Shown: positions 1 through 7,095, counted from the first letter of the stretch. The stretch is 36,233 nt of DNA from Prevotella sp. UBA2850 (GCA_002350805.1 DEFO01000005.1:637-36869), one strand, 5' to 3'. Notes: generated by a model from the letters alone, not told the origin. Numbers and translations are program-made.

Positions 1-543
1 CATTTCTATCAGACACAGACTAATGCCGATAACGAATGCAGCTTCTTCTTCATCCAGAGCTATAACCGCTGGGAGGCTATACCAGAGCATCTGTCCGTCA
101 CCCTCTATGGAGGCATCTACCGTTTCTTCAACTTCACGGATGACTATCGCCATACCTATACGGCATTCAACGGTGGTGCCAGCGTAGAAGCCTATCTTGG
201 CCGATGGACGCTGACTGCATACGCAGATAATGGCTGGAACTTCATGGAGGGTGAGCATCGGGGACATCAGGCACCCGCATGGTATCTCACAGCCTCTTAT
301 CAGTTGAAGAATATCACCTTTTCTCTCTATGCCCAGCATCCCTTCTGCGCCCGTCCGCTCACCAACAAAACGGAGGTGCTTAGCCGTTATATCCACAAGA
401 ATGTAACGCAGCACAGCCGTGACTTCGGCAATATGCTGACACTCAATCTTACGTGGCATCTTTCTACTGGTCGCAAATATCGCGACATTCAGCGTACCAT
501 GAATCATCGGGATACAGAAACAGGAATCCTACAAAGCAAATGA
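1..543 (+). CDS. Outer-membrane beta-barrel protein, C-terminal part (5' end outside window)
   Basis: Frame 1 is open from the first base to the TGA at 541-543, giving 180 residues of an incomplete gene. The protein has alternating aromatic/polar beta-strand patterns (for example LYGGIYRFF, WYLTASYQL, MLTLNLTWHL). It ends with a segment of the form TGRKYRDIQRTMNHRD followed by a TGIL motif. That kind of ending (GRKYK...LNNxDxDxGI) is what I know from the OMP_b-brl_3 / TonB-receptor-like outer-membrane family of Bacteroidales, so I place it in the outer membrane as the end of a barrel. No ligand can be assigned. The stop overlaps the ATG of the next gene (ATGA, 540-543), which suggests translational coupling. 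It could instead be a full TonB-dependent receptor; the plug domain is not in view. Confidence 0.72.
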   Translation, partial: HFYQTQTNADNECSFFFIQSYNRWEAIPEHLSVTLYGGIYRFFNFTDDYRHTYTAFNGGASVEAYLGRWTLTAYADNGWNFMEGEHRGHQAPAWYLTASYQLKNITFSLYAQHPFCARPLTNKTEVLSRYIHKNVTQHSRDFGNMLTLNLTWHLSTGRKYRDIQRTMNHRDTETGILQSK

Positions 544-998
544 GAAAGGCTATCTTCATATTCATTGCAATCATCCTCGTGGCTGCGAGCATCGACTGGA
601 TTCATTCTTGTGCCGAGTTGAAGTCACACAAGGAGGTATTCGGGCGTTACCTTACATATGCCGATATGTACGAATACAAGGATAAGGACTATGACTACGT
701 TGTCCGCGTGCCCTCGTTCTTCACCGCCCAACCCGATTCCCTTCAGGAGGAAAAAGGCCGTATACGTTTCGAGTACGGCGACCAGTGGATCACCGTCGTC
801 ATCGAAAGCTATGTGATGCATAACAACGGCCAGTCATTAAAGGACGGGATGGACTCGCTGGCACAGGTGCTTCAAGCGACAGACCGCAGACTCGGCAGCG
901 ATTACTTCATCCTCTCTGGCTCGACTATGGCATGGACAACTATGCCGGCGTCACATGGTCGAACACTGGCGACCGCAAGATGCTCATCGGCTGGATGA
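540..998 (+). pseudogene. Truncated membrane-anchored/lipoprotein-like protein of unknown function, fused out of frame to a GH32 fragment
   Basis: The ATG at 540 overlaps the preceding stop. The first 23 residues are a hydrophobic export or anchor segment (MRKAIFIFIAIILVAAS) ending near a Cys (IHSC), so it could be a lipoprotein. Residues 24-126 are a soluble domain with a VVRVPSFF strand and a DQWITVVIES strand that I do not recognise. Around base 915, in the DYFILSG segment, the reading frame runs into DNA that in another frame encodes a GH32 fragment. The remaining 25 or so residues (rich in Ala, Thr and Arg) are therefore nonsense, and the ORF stops at 998. I read this as a gene that lost its 3' part by a rearrangement joining it to a GH32 fragment. 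A mis-assembly is the alternative. The native part is about 540-916. Confidence 0.6.
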
Positions 999-1027
999 AC
1001 AACTGGAGCTATGCCGGCGACGTGCCC
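917..1027 (+). pseudogene. GH32 (levanase/fructanase family) internal fragment
   Basis: The frame beginning with TGG at 917 encodes a WLDYGMDNYAGVTW segment followed by a DRKMLIGWMNNW segment and SYAGDVP. This aligns with residues about 377-414 of the intact GH32 enzyme at 4140-5861, which reads WMDYGKDHYATVTF, then HVAMAWMSNW, then QYANQVP. The two copies are clearly homologous but diverged, so this is a piece of a different GH32 paralogue and not a recent copy. There is no start codon context, and both ends are abrupt. It is joined on the left to the truncated gene at 540 and on the right, in opposite orientation, to an aspartyl-protease fragment. It cannot encode an active enzyme: the WMNDPNG, RDP and EC motifs are all absent. 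Confidence 0.75.
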
Positions 1028-1149
1028 TGCTCCGGTGTCGATCATAAACAGGCATGGCTTGCCGTTTACGAGTATGGAGGTGGTGATATGTCCGGTAGGG
1101 GTGATGAAAAGGTTTAATTCCTCATGGTCATGAAGATTCATGATACTAT

Positions 1150-1211
1150 CTTGATCAGTTGTAGAAAAGGCAATTTTTCCTGTGTTATTGCCCTTTCCAC
1201 AACTGATCAAG
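1150..1211 (-). repeat. 25-bp inverted repeat (strong hairpin) in the start of the aspartyl-protease fragment
   Basis: Arms at 1150-1174 and 1187-1211 are complementary at 23 of 25 positions with a 12-nt loop. In the minus-strand RNA both exceptions become G-U pairs, so the mRNA can form a continuous 25-bp stem; the plus-strand RNA would carry two A-C mismatches. The stem covers codons about 13-32 of the gene starting at 1246, from just before the lipobox Cys. No U-run follows it, so it is not an obvious terminator. Confidence 0.8.
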
Positions 1212-1242
1212 AGAATGATGGTCAAGTAGAGGAATCCCCTGC

Positions 1243-1653
1243 TCATTCTTTTTTGCTGTTAGCCACTCTTCCTGCCTCTAAGATTGGCAGACCAGCCTCT
1301 GTAGGGATGTAGATAATCTTATTATTGGTGTTCGCGTTCTGCTGGCGCACCCACAGGTATTGGATATAGGCAGGGGTAATACTTCCGTTCTCTATACGGA
1401 TTGCCTCTGCGGCACCTTTTGCACGCTCGATCTCTGCCTGCGCATTCAACTTCTCTGCCTCAAGGTTAGCCTTTGCTTCTTCAATCTTGATACGGCGGTT
1501 TTGCTCTGCCTTGGCAAACTCAGCCTTTCCTGCCTGCTCTTGCTGCCACACATTGTACTTAGGGATGAGATACATACATCCACCGATGATCACTAAAACG
1601 ACAAACAGTCCGATGAGGAGTGTCGTAACAACAGATTTTAGATTGCTATTCAT
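1243..1653 (-). CDS. Small membrane-anchored coiled-coil protein resembling the tail of SPFH/prohibitin proteins
   Basis: The product has 136 residues. A single membrane segment spans residues about 8-31 (TTLLIGLFVVLVIIGGCMYL). A charged Ala/Glu/Lys-rich helix follows at about 38-90 (AEFAKAEQNRRIKIEEAKAN and onward), with repeated AEAE/AQAEIERAKGAAEAIRIEN patterns. A C-terminal segment contains YLWVRQQN and IIYIPTEAGLPILEAGR. The helix followed by an IIYIPTEAGLPI-type end resembles the C-terminal half of Band-7/prohibitin proteins, but the SPFH domain itself is absent and the family has no firm function that I can name. It probably sits in the inner membrane with the helix outside or inside as an oligomerisation rod. 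The stop overlaps the start of the aspartyl-protease fragment, so the two were cotranslated. No SD is seen upstream of the ATG at 1653. Confidence 0.7.
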   Translation of the reverse strand: MNSNLKSVVTTLLIGLFVVLVIIGGCMYLIPKYNVWQQEQAGKAEFAKAEQNRRIKIEEAKANLEAEKLNAQAEIERAKGAAEAIRIENGSITPAYIQYLWVRQQNANTNNKIIYIPTEAGLPILEAGRVANSKKE

Positions 1654-1901
1654 AATAAGATTCTGATTAGTGTTTTTTTTTGTTCATATTGAATGATTCG
1701 TTATATAATTATCTGCGATAAGATAAAAGCATCCGCCAGAGGTAGTCAACCGGTCGGTAGTGCGATGTGCTGCATGAACAGTGCATACGAATGCTGATGT
1801 GCTGAGCCTGCGCCATGCTGTCTTTTCAGGGACGGGTGCTGTCGGCTCCTGACAGCGATCATAAGGGGTTCGGTTCGCCCTACGTCTGTGGATGCTAAGG
1901 T

Positions 1902-2357
1902 TTATATCAGATCTGTCTGAAAGTTCAACGACTGGATCTTGATGTCGAGTTGCCGCAGTTGTGCAGAGTAGGTGTCTATCTGCTTACTGAGTTGTTTCAC
2001 GTCAACAACCGTGACCATCTTGATCTCCGACCTGCTATAACGGTCTTGTCCTGATGATGCCGTGTCGAAGATGTTTCGAAGGGTTCCTATACGCATGGTG
2101 AGGATATCCTTTTCAGCCATCAGTTGTGTCAGGGTCTTCCCCTCTTCATCGGTTGTCTGCATATTCGTAGCGTTGATACGCCAGATTAGACCCTCCAGTT
2201 TCTCAAGACACTCATCCAGTTCCTTCATCAGTTCCTTCGGTTGCTCAGAGGGCTCGTCACCTTCCTGCACCTTCACGTTGTTTTGTATGCGCTGTCCCAG
2301 TTGTTGGATGCGCTTCTGTAAATCCTTCCGGATGCTTAATGCTTCTGCCAGTTTCAT
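1902..2357 (-). CDS. DIP1984 family protein
   Basis: The product has 151 residues from the ATG at 2357. A TTG nine codons upstream is in frame, but the family begins MKLAEALSIRKDLQKRI, which fixes the start, and AGAGGAA lies directly upstream of this ATG. The protein is almost entirely helical and charged: LAEALSIRKDLQKRIQQLG, then VQEGDEP, LMKELDECLEKLEGLIWRIN, and a C-terminal half with LRNIFDTAS and DVKQLSKQIDTYS. The VQEGDEPxE motif followed by ELDECLxxLExLIxRINxTN is what I know as the DIP1984 family (often labelled septicolysin-like). Its molecular function is not established. It appears to be a single-gene unit: a -7 element lies 24 bases upstream and the next minus-strand gene starts 248 bp downstream. 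Confidence 0.85.
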   Translation of the reverse strand: MKLAEALSIRKDLQKRIQQLGQRIQNNVKVQEGDEPSEQPKELMKELDECLEKLEGLIWRINATNMQTTDEEGKTLTQLMAEKDILTMRIGTLRNIFDTASSGQDRYSRSEIKMVTVVDVKQLSKQIDTYSAQLRQLDIKIQSLNFQTDLI

Positions 2358-2380
2358 TTCCTCTAAAAAAATTATTTGTT

Positions 2381-2389
2381 GCAAATTTA
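2381..2389 (-). promoter_or_regulatory. Putative -7 element for the DIP1984 gene
   Basis: On the minus strand the sequence is TAAATTTGC, matching the Bacteroidetes TAnnTTTGC element. It lies 24 bases before the ATG at 2357. I see no TTTG at the usual -33 distance, so the call rests on the -7 element alone. Confidence 0.4.
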
Positions 2390-2526
2390 ATAATTATTGC
2401 CGAATTTGGTATATGATGCCACAAAAATAATTCGAGAAAACATGTGATCATGATTTTTTTTTTTATATATTTGACTTCGTCGAAGATACTCTCGTTCGAA
2501 TATGAAAAGAAAATCTATGCTTTTCT

Positions 2527-2558
2527 TTTGCATTTCACTCACTTATCCGTATCTTTGC
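2527..2558 (+). promoter_or_regulatory. Bacteroidetes-type promoter (TTTG, 19 bp, TATCTTTGC)
   Basis: TTTG at 2527-2530 is separated by 19 bp from TATCTTTGC at 2550-2558, an ideal primary-sigma arrangement for this phylum. It is 24 bp upstream of the ATG at 2582. The -7 region and its spacer are almost identical to the promoter of ychF (27808-27840). Confidence 0.7.
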
Positions 2559-2581
2559 AGCGTTTCAAATGCTCATATCAT

Positions 2582-2836
2582 ATGAAAAGATTATTGATAT
2601 TGACCACCCTGTTTGTCTTGTGTCTATGCATGACAGCACAGACACCATTGTGTGTCAACGGCAACAGTGTGACCCTCGACATCTTTGTCGACCAGTCTTC
2701 TGTTGAGGTGTTCACTCAGGAGGGCACCATGGCACTGACCAACTTGGTATTCCCCTCGAGCATCTACAATCAGTTGTCAGTAGAGGGAGCAGCTGCCGAG
2801 TGCCAGGTGCGCCAGCTGAAGCGGATTTGGAAATAA
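2582..2836 (+). pseudogene. Signal peptide fused to the C-terminal end of a GH32 enzyme (internally deleted remnant)
   Basis: This 84-residue ORF begins with a clean export signal (MKRLLILTTLFVLCLCMTAQ). About 10 residues later it reads VTLDIFVDQSSVEVFTQEG followed by ALTNLVFPSSIYNQL. This is homologous to residues about 527-560 of the intact GH32 protein (LRIFIDRSSIEVFDAEG, TNLVFPTTAYN), the end of the C-terminal beta-sandwich. The catalytic five-blade propeller is missing, so an internal deletion of about 450 codons is the simplest explanation. Reading frame, promoter and stop are all intact, so a short exported beta peptide could still be made. A functional role is unlikely but not excluded. 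It may belong to the same lost GH32 paralogue as the fragment at 917-1027. Confidence 0.72.
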
Positions 2837-2914
2837 TGATAGGTTGAGAATAATGATGGTTAGCTTTTTTTCATAGTACGAAAGGTATTAGGTAAAAAAA
2901 AGATGGATGAACGG

Positions 2915-2945
2915 AATGGGGGTGCCCGGGTTGGGTACTCCCATT
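2915..2945 (+). terminator. Hairpin, probable terminator after the GH32 remnant
   Basis: The arms aatgggggtgccc (2915-2927) and gggtactcccatt (2933-2945) pair over 13 bp with two G-U pairs in plus-strand RNA and a 5-nt loop. The following bases are only moderately U-rich (TCTTTACTTT), so termination would be imperfect. It lies 79 bp after the stop at 2836. Confidence 0.5.
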
Positions 2946-3051
2946 TCTTTACTTTCGAGATTGAGCTCACTCACATGGGGCATGCCCGTCAGTCATGACC
3001 GTTTCCCGGAAAATATTTTACTGCCGCCGTTCTGTTCTCAGATATTTTCCG

Positions 3052-3060
3052 TATCTTTGC
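3052..3060 (+). promoter_or_regulatory. -7 element of the four-helix-bundle gene
   Basis: TATCTTTGC lies 14 bp before the ATG at 3074 and 47 bp before the alternative ATG at 3107. No good TTTG is present at -33. The predicted transcription start near 3066 argues against the TTG at 3062 as the translation start. Confidence 0.55.
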
Positions 3061-3073
3061 ATTGAAAACAGAA

Positions 3074-3823
3074 ATGAGCTTTCAACCATGCAGTTGTTGG
3101 CCGCCGATGATGGAAAATGAAGAGACTATGGAAAATGAAGAAACTGGAAAAAATGAAGAAACAGGGAAGGTGCTGAAGAAGACAGTGGTGTGGAAGGATC
3201 TCTACTTCTATCGGAAGAGCGACGCGCTCTATCGGCTGACGGTGGAGTTCTGCCGCCGCTATCTGCCAGCCTACGGCGACCGGACGGTGGACCAGATGGT
3301 ACAAGCGGCACGGTCGGGGAAACAGAACATCGTGGAAGGCTCGGAAGACGGACAGACCAGCTCGGAAATGGAAATCAAACTGATGAACGTGGCCCGTGGC
3401 AGTCTTCAGGAACTGCGCTCCGACTATCTTGACTATCTCCACACGCACCAGCTGCCGGTATGGGAGAAGGACAACCCGCGGCTTCAGCGCCTTCGCGACT
3501 ATTGCCATCGCCACAACGACTATGGCGACTATGAGCACTTGCTGGCGAAGATGAACGACGAGGAGACGGCCAACCTGGCGCTGACGCTCTGCCACCAGAC
3601 CGACCGACTGATGTGCGCGTATATAGAGCGCCTGGAGGAGACCTTCGTGAAGGAGGGCGGCATCAAGGAGCGTATGTATGCTGCCCGGACGGGTTACAGG
3701 CGGCAGCAGGACGCCCGCCTGAAAGCCCTCGAGGCCGAGAATGCCCGCCTGAAAGCCGAAAACATGGCGCTGAGGAAAAGATTGGAGAAGCTAGAGAGCC
3801 TAGGAGGCCCTAGGAACCCCTAG
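3074..3823 (+). CDS. Four-helix-bundle suffix-domain protein (S23-like)
   Basis: The product has 249 residues from the ATG at 3074; ATGs at 3107 and 3110 are alternatives. Residues about 35-190 contain FYRKSDALYRLTVEFC, then GDRTVDQMVQAARSGKQNIV, EGSEDGQTSSEMEIKL and VARGSLQELRSDYLDYL. These are the hallmarks of the 23S-rRNA-intervening-sequence four-helix-bundle proteins and of the four-helix-bundle suffix group found in Bacteroidales. The fold is known; the biological role is not. The C-terminal 40 residues are a heptad-like coiled coil (ALEAENARLKAENMALRKRL). Before the core lies a low-complexity MENEET repeat encoded by 18-bp tandem units. The last residues (LGGPRNP) and the stop codon are encoded by a 10-bp DNA repeat array, so the natural end of the gene has probably been overrun. 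It appears monocistronic. Confidence 0.8.
   Translation: MSFQPCSCWPPMMENEETMENEETGKNEETGKVLKKTVVWKDLYFYRKSDALYRLTVEFCRRYLPAYGDRTVDQMVQAARSGKQNIVEGSEDGQTSSEMEIKLMNVARGSLQELRSDYLDYLHTHQLPVWEKDNPRLQRLRDYCHRHNDYGDYEHLLAKMNDEETANLALTLCHQTDRLMCAYIERLEETFVKEGGIKERMYAARTGYRRQQDARLKALEAENARLKAENMALRKRLEKLESLGGPRNP
3110..3163 (+). repeat. Three 18-bp tandem repeats at the 5' end of the four-helix-bundle gene
   Basis: Units at 3110-3127, 3128-3145 and 3146-3163 encode MENEET, MENEET and GKNEET. The first two differ by one base. Two of the units begin with ATG, so gain or loss of a unit keeps the frame and offers alternative starts. Confidence 0.8.
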
Positions 3824-3880
3824 GAAATTCTAGGAAGCCCTAGGAACCCCTAGGAATGCCTAGGAGAACCTGGGAAAGCC
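3791..3880 (+). repeat. 10-bp tandem array (TAGGANNNCC), nine units
   Basis: Units begin exactly every 10 bp: ctagagagcc, taggaggccc, taggaacccc, taggaaattc, taggaagccc, taggaacccc, taggaatgcc, taggagaacc, tgggaaagcc. The conserved core is TAGGAA and the 3' half varies. The array covers the last codons and the TAG stop (3821-3823) of the four-helix-bundle gene and about 60 bp beyond. Confidence 0.9.
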
Positions 3881-3986
3881 TTGCCTGTCATAGAAAAAAA
3901 AGGATAAAAACTAGCAATTTTGTTGCATTGAACGATTTTTCTTAGTGATTGTAACATAATTGATAGCTGAAGAGAGAGAAATAACG

Positions 3987-3995
3987 TAAATTTGC
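3987..3995 (+). promoter_or_regulatory. -7 element for the fructan operon
   Basis: TAAATTTGC is 144 bp upstream of the GH32 ATG, implying a 5' UTR of about 140 nt, which is long enough for regulation. No convincing -33 TTTG is seen, which would fit an activator-dependent promoter. The rest of the 3824-4139 gap holds the end of the 10-bp array and A/T-rich leader. I see no riboswitch or second gene. Confidence 0.5.
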
Positions 3996-4139
3996 AGCAG
4001 GTTAATGATATAGTTAGTTATACGGATAAATAGGTTTATACTTTTAAGCATTCAATGGTAGCTGTTTTTTCCAGGTAAAAAAGATTGTTTCGGGATTGCT
4101 TTTAAATGATGAATAACTAAAAATTTAAATAATAAACAA

Positions 4140-5861
4140 ATGAACAGACTAATGACATTGATTGCGGCCATGATACTGGCCGTGTCGGCTCAGGCCCAGG
4201 TGATGATGCTCAGCGAGGCTCACGCCATGAAGCGCGTCAACACCAACCAGCGTTACCTGCTGTTGCCCGTGCAGGAGAAAGAAGAGATTGCCCACGTGAA
4301 GGTGATCTGCCAGAACCAGGTGGTGAAAGAACTGAACGTGCGACTGGCTGTCGACCATGTGGACTATCTGGTGCCACTGGACCTGCAGGATCCTGCCTTC
4401 AACACCAACCAACAGCGTCCCAGCACCCTGCTCCTCGACATTATGTTTGGTGGCAACCGCCGCACTACGGGTGCCATGAAAGACTATGTCTGCTGGCAGC
4501 GCATGGTGACCAGCGATACTTTCGACACGCAGAACGTCGAGCGCTTCCGCCCGGCCTATCATCATACACCGCTGTGGGGATGGATGAACGACCCCAACGG
4601 CATGTTCTATAAAGACGGTGTGTGGCACCTCTACTTCCAGTTCAACCCCTTCGGTTCGCAGTGGGAGAACATGACATGGGGCCACTCCACCTCGCGCGAC
4701 CTCATCCACTGGGAGTATCAGGGCACACCCATCGAGGCCGATGCACTGGGCACCATCTTCAGCGGCTCGTGCGTGGTCGACAAGAACAACACCTCGGGCT
4801 ACGGCAACGGCTCGGTGGTGGCTTTCTATACCTCGGCAGGTGCCAACCAGACACAGTCGATGGCATGGTCGGCCGACGGTGGCAAGACCTTTACCAAATA
4901 TGCCGCCAACCCCATCCTCTCGTCTGATATCCCCGACTTCCGTGACCCGAAGGCTTTCTGGAACGACGACATCCAGCGCTGGAACCTCATCCTGGCTGCC
5001 GGTCAGGAGATGCGCATCTACTCGTCGGCCAACCTCAGAGACTGGAAATACGAGAGCAGCTTCGGACTAGGCTACGGCAATCACGACGGTGTGTGGGAGT
5101 GCCCCGACATGCGTAAGATGACGGTCAAGGGTACCGGCGAGCAGAAGTGGATGCTCATCTGCAACATCAACCCCGGCGGCCCCTTCGGCGGCAGCGCCAC
5201 ACAATATTTCATCGGCGACTTCGACGGCCACCGCTTCAGCTGCGACTCGAAGCCCAACGTGACCAAATGGATGGACTATGGTAAGGACCACTATGCTACC
5301 GTTACCTTCGACAACGCCCCCGACGGTCGCCACGTGGCCATGGCATGGATGTCGAACTGGCAGTATGCCAACCAGGTGCCCACCCGTCAGTTCCGCTCGG
5401 CCAACTCCATTCCCCGCGACCTGGGCCTCTTCCAGGACGGCAATGAGACCTACGTGAGCGTCGTTCCGTCGCCCGAGATGCAGCAACTGCGCGGCAAGAA
5501 GCTGAAGACCCCCACCGAGACCTGCGAGATGGTGGTCGACGTGAAAGGCAGTGCCACACTGACCCTGAGCAACGAGAAGGGCGAGAGCGTGGTGATGACC
5601 TACGACGACGGTGCCCGCACCTTCAGCATGGACCGCACCAAGGCCGGCGACGCCTCGTTCAGCGATGCTTTCAGCGCCGTGACCACAGCCCCCACCCACG
5701 GCCAGATTCGCCAGCTGCGCATCTTCATCGACCGCTCGTCCATCGAGGTGTTCGACGCCGAGGGCCGCATGGCCATGACCAACCTCGTGTTCCCCACAAC
5801 AGCCTACAACAAGGTGAAGGTGAAGGGCGGCAAGGCTACCGTCTACGAGGTGAAGTATTAA
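4140..5861 (+). CDS. Glycoside hydrolase family 32 fructanase (levanase/exo-inulinase type)
   Basis: The product has 573 residues. Residues 1-20 are a Sec signal ending SAQAQ without a lipobox Cys, so the enzyme is exported to the periplasm or beyond. Residues about 21-130 form a beta-rich N-terminal domain as in Bacteroidales levanases. The catalytic propeller follows with WMNDPNG at 148-154 (nucleophile D151), RDP at 268-270 (transition-state Asp) and WEC at 319-321 (acid/base E320). The C-terminal beta-sandwich spans about 440-573 with the FIDRSSIEVF signature. All three catalytic residues are present and the length is normal, so it should be active on beta-fructans, releasing fructose. 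Endo/exo mode and levan versus inulin preference cannot be read from sequence. It is the first gene of an operon with a sugar transporter 49 bp downstream and a fructokinase. No SusC/SusD pair is next to it. Confidence 0.93.
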   Translation: MNRLMTLIAAMILAVSAQAQVMMLSEAHAMKRVNTNQRYLLLPVQEKEEIAHVKVICQNQVVKELNVRLAVDHVDYLVPLDLQDPAFNTNQQRPSTLLLDIMFGGNRRTTGAMKDYVCWQRMVTSDTFDTQNVERFRPAYHHTPLWGWMNDPNGMFYKDGVWHLYFQFNPFGSQWENMTWGHSTSRDLIHWEYQGTPIEADALGTIFSGSCVVDKNNTSGYGNGSVVAFYTSAGANQTQSMAWSADGGKTFTKYAANPILSSDIPDFRDPKAFWNDDIQRWNLILAAGQEMRIYSSANLRDWKYESSFGLGYGNHDGVWECPDMRKMTVKGTGEQKWMLICNINPGGPFGGSATQYFIGDFDGHRFSCDSKPNVTKWMDYGKDHYATVTFDNAPDGRHVAMAWMSNWQYANQVPTRQFRSANSIPRDLGLFQDGNETYVSVVPSPEMQQLRGKKLKTPTETCEMVVDVKGSATLTLSNEKGESVVMTYDDGARTFSMDRTKAGDASFSDAFSAVTTAPTHGQIRQLRIFIDRSSIEVFDAEGRMAMTNLVFPTTAYNKVKVKGGKATVYEVKY

Positions 5862-5910
5862 TAACAGAGATAGCTTTCGGAAGTAGAAATAACTAAAAAC
5901 ACAATACAAC

Positions 5911-7068
5911 ATGAACAAACAAAACAAAACACTGCTGCTCATCCCCGTGATGTTCTGTTTCTTCGCGATGGGATTTGTAGACCTGGTGGGTATCGCCTCC
6001 AACTATGTGAAGGCCGACCTGGCCCTCGACGACAAGACGGCCAACATCTTCCCGTCGCTCGTCTTCTTCTGGTTCCTCATCTTCTCGGTGCCTACAGGCA
6101 TGCTCATGAACCGCATCGGCCGCAAGAAGACCGTGCTGCTCTCGCTGCTGGTCACCGTGGTGTCGCTGCTGCTGCCGCTCTTCGGCGAGAACTTCCCCAT
6201 CATGCTGACAGCCTTCTCGCTGCTCGGCATCGGTAATGCGCTCATGCAGACATCGCTCAACCCGCTCATCTCGAGCATGATCAAGGGCGACAACCTCGCC
6301 TCGACACTCACCTTCGGACAGTTCATCAAGGCCATCGCCTCGTTCATGGCTCCTTATCTGGCCATGTGGGGCGCCACCGCCGTCATTCCCGACTTCGGTC
6401 TGAACTGGCGTGTTTTGTTCCTCATCTATTTCGTGGTGGGCGTGCTGGCTACGCTGCTGCTGTTCATCACTCCTATCGAAGAGCAGAAGATTGAAGGCAA
6501 GGCATCGTCGTTTGCCGACTGCTTCAAGCTGCTGGGCACCCCCATCGTGCTGCTCTCGTTCCTCGGCATCATGTGCCATGTGGGTATCGACGTGGGTACC
6601 AACACCACCGCTCCGAAGATTCTGATGGAGCGCCTGGGCATGACCCTCAACGACGCCGCTTTCGCCACATCGCTCTACTTCATCTTCCGTACCATCGGCT
6701 GTCTGACTGGCTCGTTCTTCCTGCGTGTGATGAACAACCGCGTGTTCTTCATCATCAGCGTGGTGATGATGGCCCTCTCGATGTGCGGCCTGCTCGTAGG
6801 CACCTCTAAGGCTGTGCTCTACACCGCCATCGCACTGGTGGGCTACGGCAACTCGAACATCTTCTCGCTCGTGTTTGCACAGGCACTGCGCTCGATGCCG
6901 CAGAAGCAGAACGAGGTGAGCGGCCTGATGATCATGGGACTGTTCGGCGGTACCGTATTCCCGCTGCTCATGGGCTTCATGAGCGACGCCATGGGACAGG
7001 CCGGAGCCGTCATCGTGATGGCCGTAGGCGTGGCTTATCTCTTCACCTATATCAAGCAGATTAAATAA
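5911..7068 (+). CDS. MFS sugar transporter (FHS/glucose-galactose-fucose type), probable fructose importer
   Basis: The product has 385 residues with about 12 hydrophobic segments, for example LLLIPVMFCFFAMGFVDLVG at the start and VIVMAVGVAYLFTYI at the end. The loop after segment 2 has MNRIGRKKTVLLS, the MFS motif-A position, and a GTPIVLLSFLGIM stretch opens the second half. The N-terminal FFAMGFVDLVGIASNYVKAD pattern resembles the FHS family of proton-sugar symporters used for fructose uptake in Bacteroides fructan loci. Its position between a GH32 enzyme and a fructokinase makes fructose the most likely substrate; this is inferred from context. It follows the GH32 stop by 49 bp and precedes the kinase by 27 bp, with A-rich start context (aacacaatacaacATG) and no SD. 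Confidence 0.87.
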   Translation: MNKQNKTLLLIPVMFCFFAMGFVDLVGIASNYVKADLALDDKTANIFPSLVFFWFLIFSVPTGMLMNRIGRKKTVLLSLLVTVVSLLLPLFGENFPIMLTAFSLLGIGNALMQTSLNPLISSMIKGDNLASTLTFGQFIKAIASFMAPYLAMWGATAVIPDFGLNWRVLFLIYFVVGVLATLLLFITPIEEQKIEGKASSFADCFKLLGTPIVLLSFLGIMCHVGIDVGTNTTAPKILMERLGMTLNDAAFATSLYFIFRTIGCLTGSFFLRVMNNRVFFIISVVMMALSMCGLLVGTSKAVLYTAIALVGYGNSNIFSLVFAQALRSMPQKQNEVSGLMIMGLFGGTVFPLLMGFMSDAMGQAGAVIVMAVGVAYLFTYIKQIK

Positions 7069-7095
7069 GAATCATCAGAAAACGAAATACAGACT

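Larger units (their letters stand above)
902..1246 (-). pseudogene. Aspartyl-protease (retropepsin-like) lipoprotein, N-terminal fragment
   Basis: The ATG at 1246 overlaps the stop of the upstream gene (ATGA). The product starts with a lipoprotein signal (LTIILLISCGKG, lipobox Cys about residue 16). Residues about 50-72 then read ILVNGKPCLFMIDTGAG. The hydrophobic-strand-then-DTGA pattern is the first catalytic Asp motif of bacterial retropepsin-like aspartyl proteases. After DTGAGH, near base 1022, the frame enters the antisense of the GH32 fragment, so the last 40 or so residues are not native and the ORF ends at 902. Only about 75 of the expected 300-400 residues remain, and the second half of the family fold is missing. 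It sits as the second gene of an operon with the 1243-1653 gene. Confidence 0.62.

Noticed and set aside
1654..1901. RNA gene in the 248-bp gap before the DIP1984 gene
   Set aside because: Only a weak 6-bp hairpin (GCTGTC/GACAGC near 1839-1857) is visible, with no promoter or T-run, and no tRNA-like cloverleaf could be drawn.
5067..6002. 311-codon frame opposite the GH32 gene and MFS start
   Set aside because: It crosses the boundary of two well-supported genes in antisense and shows His/Val/Gly-rich shadow composition.
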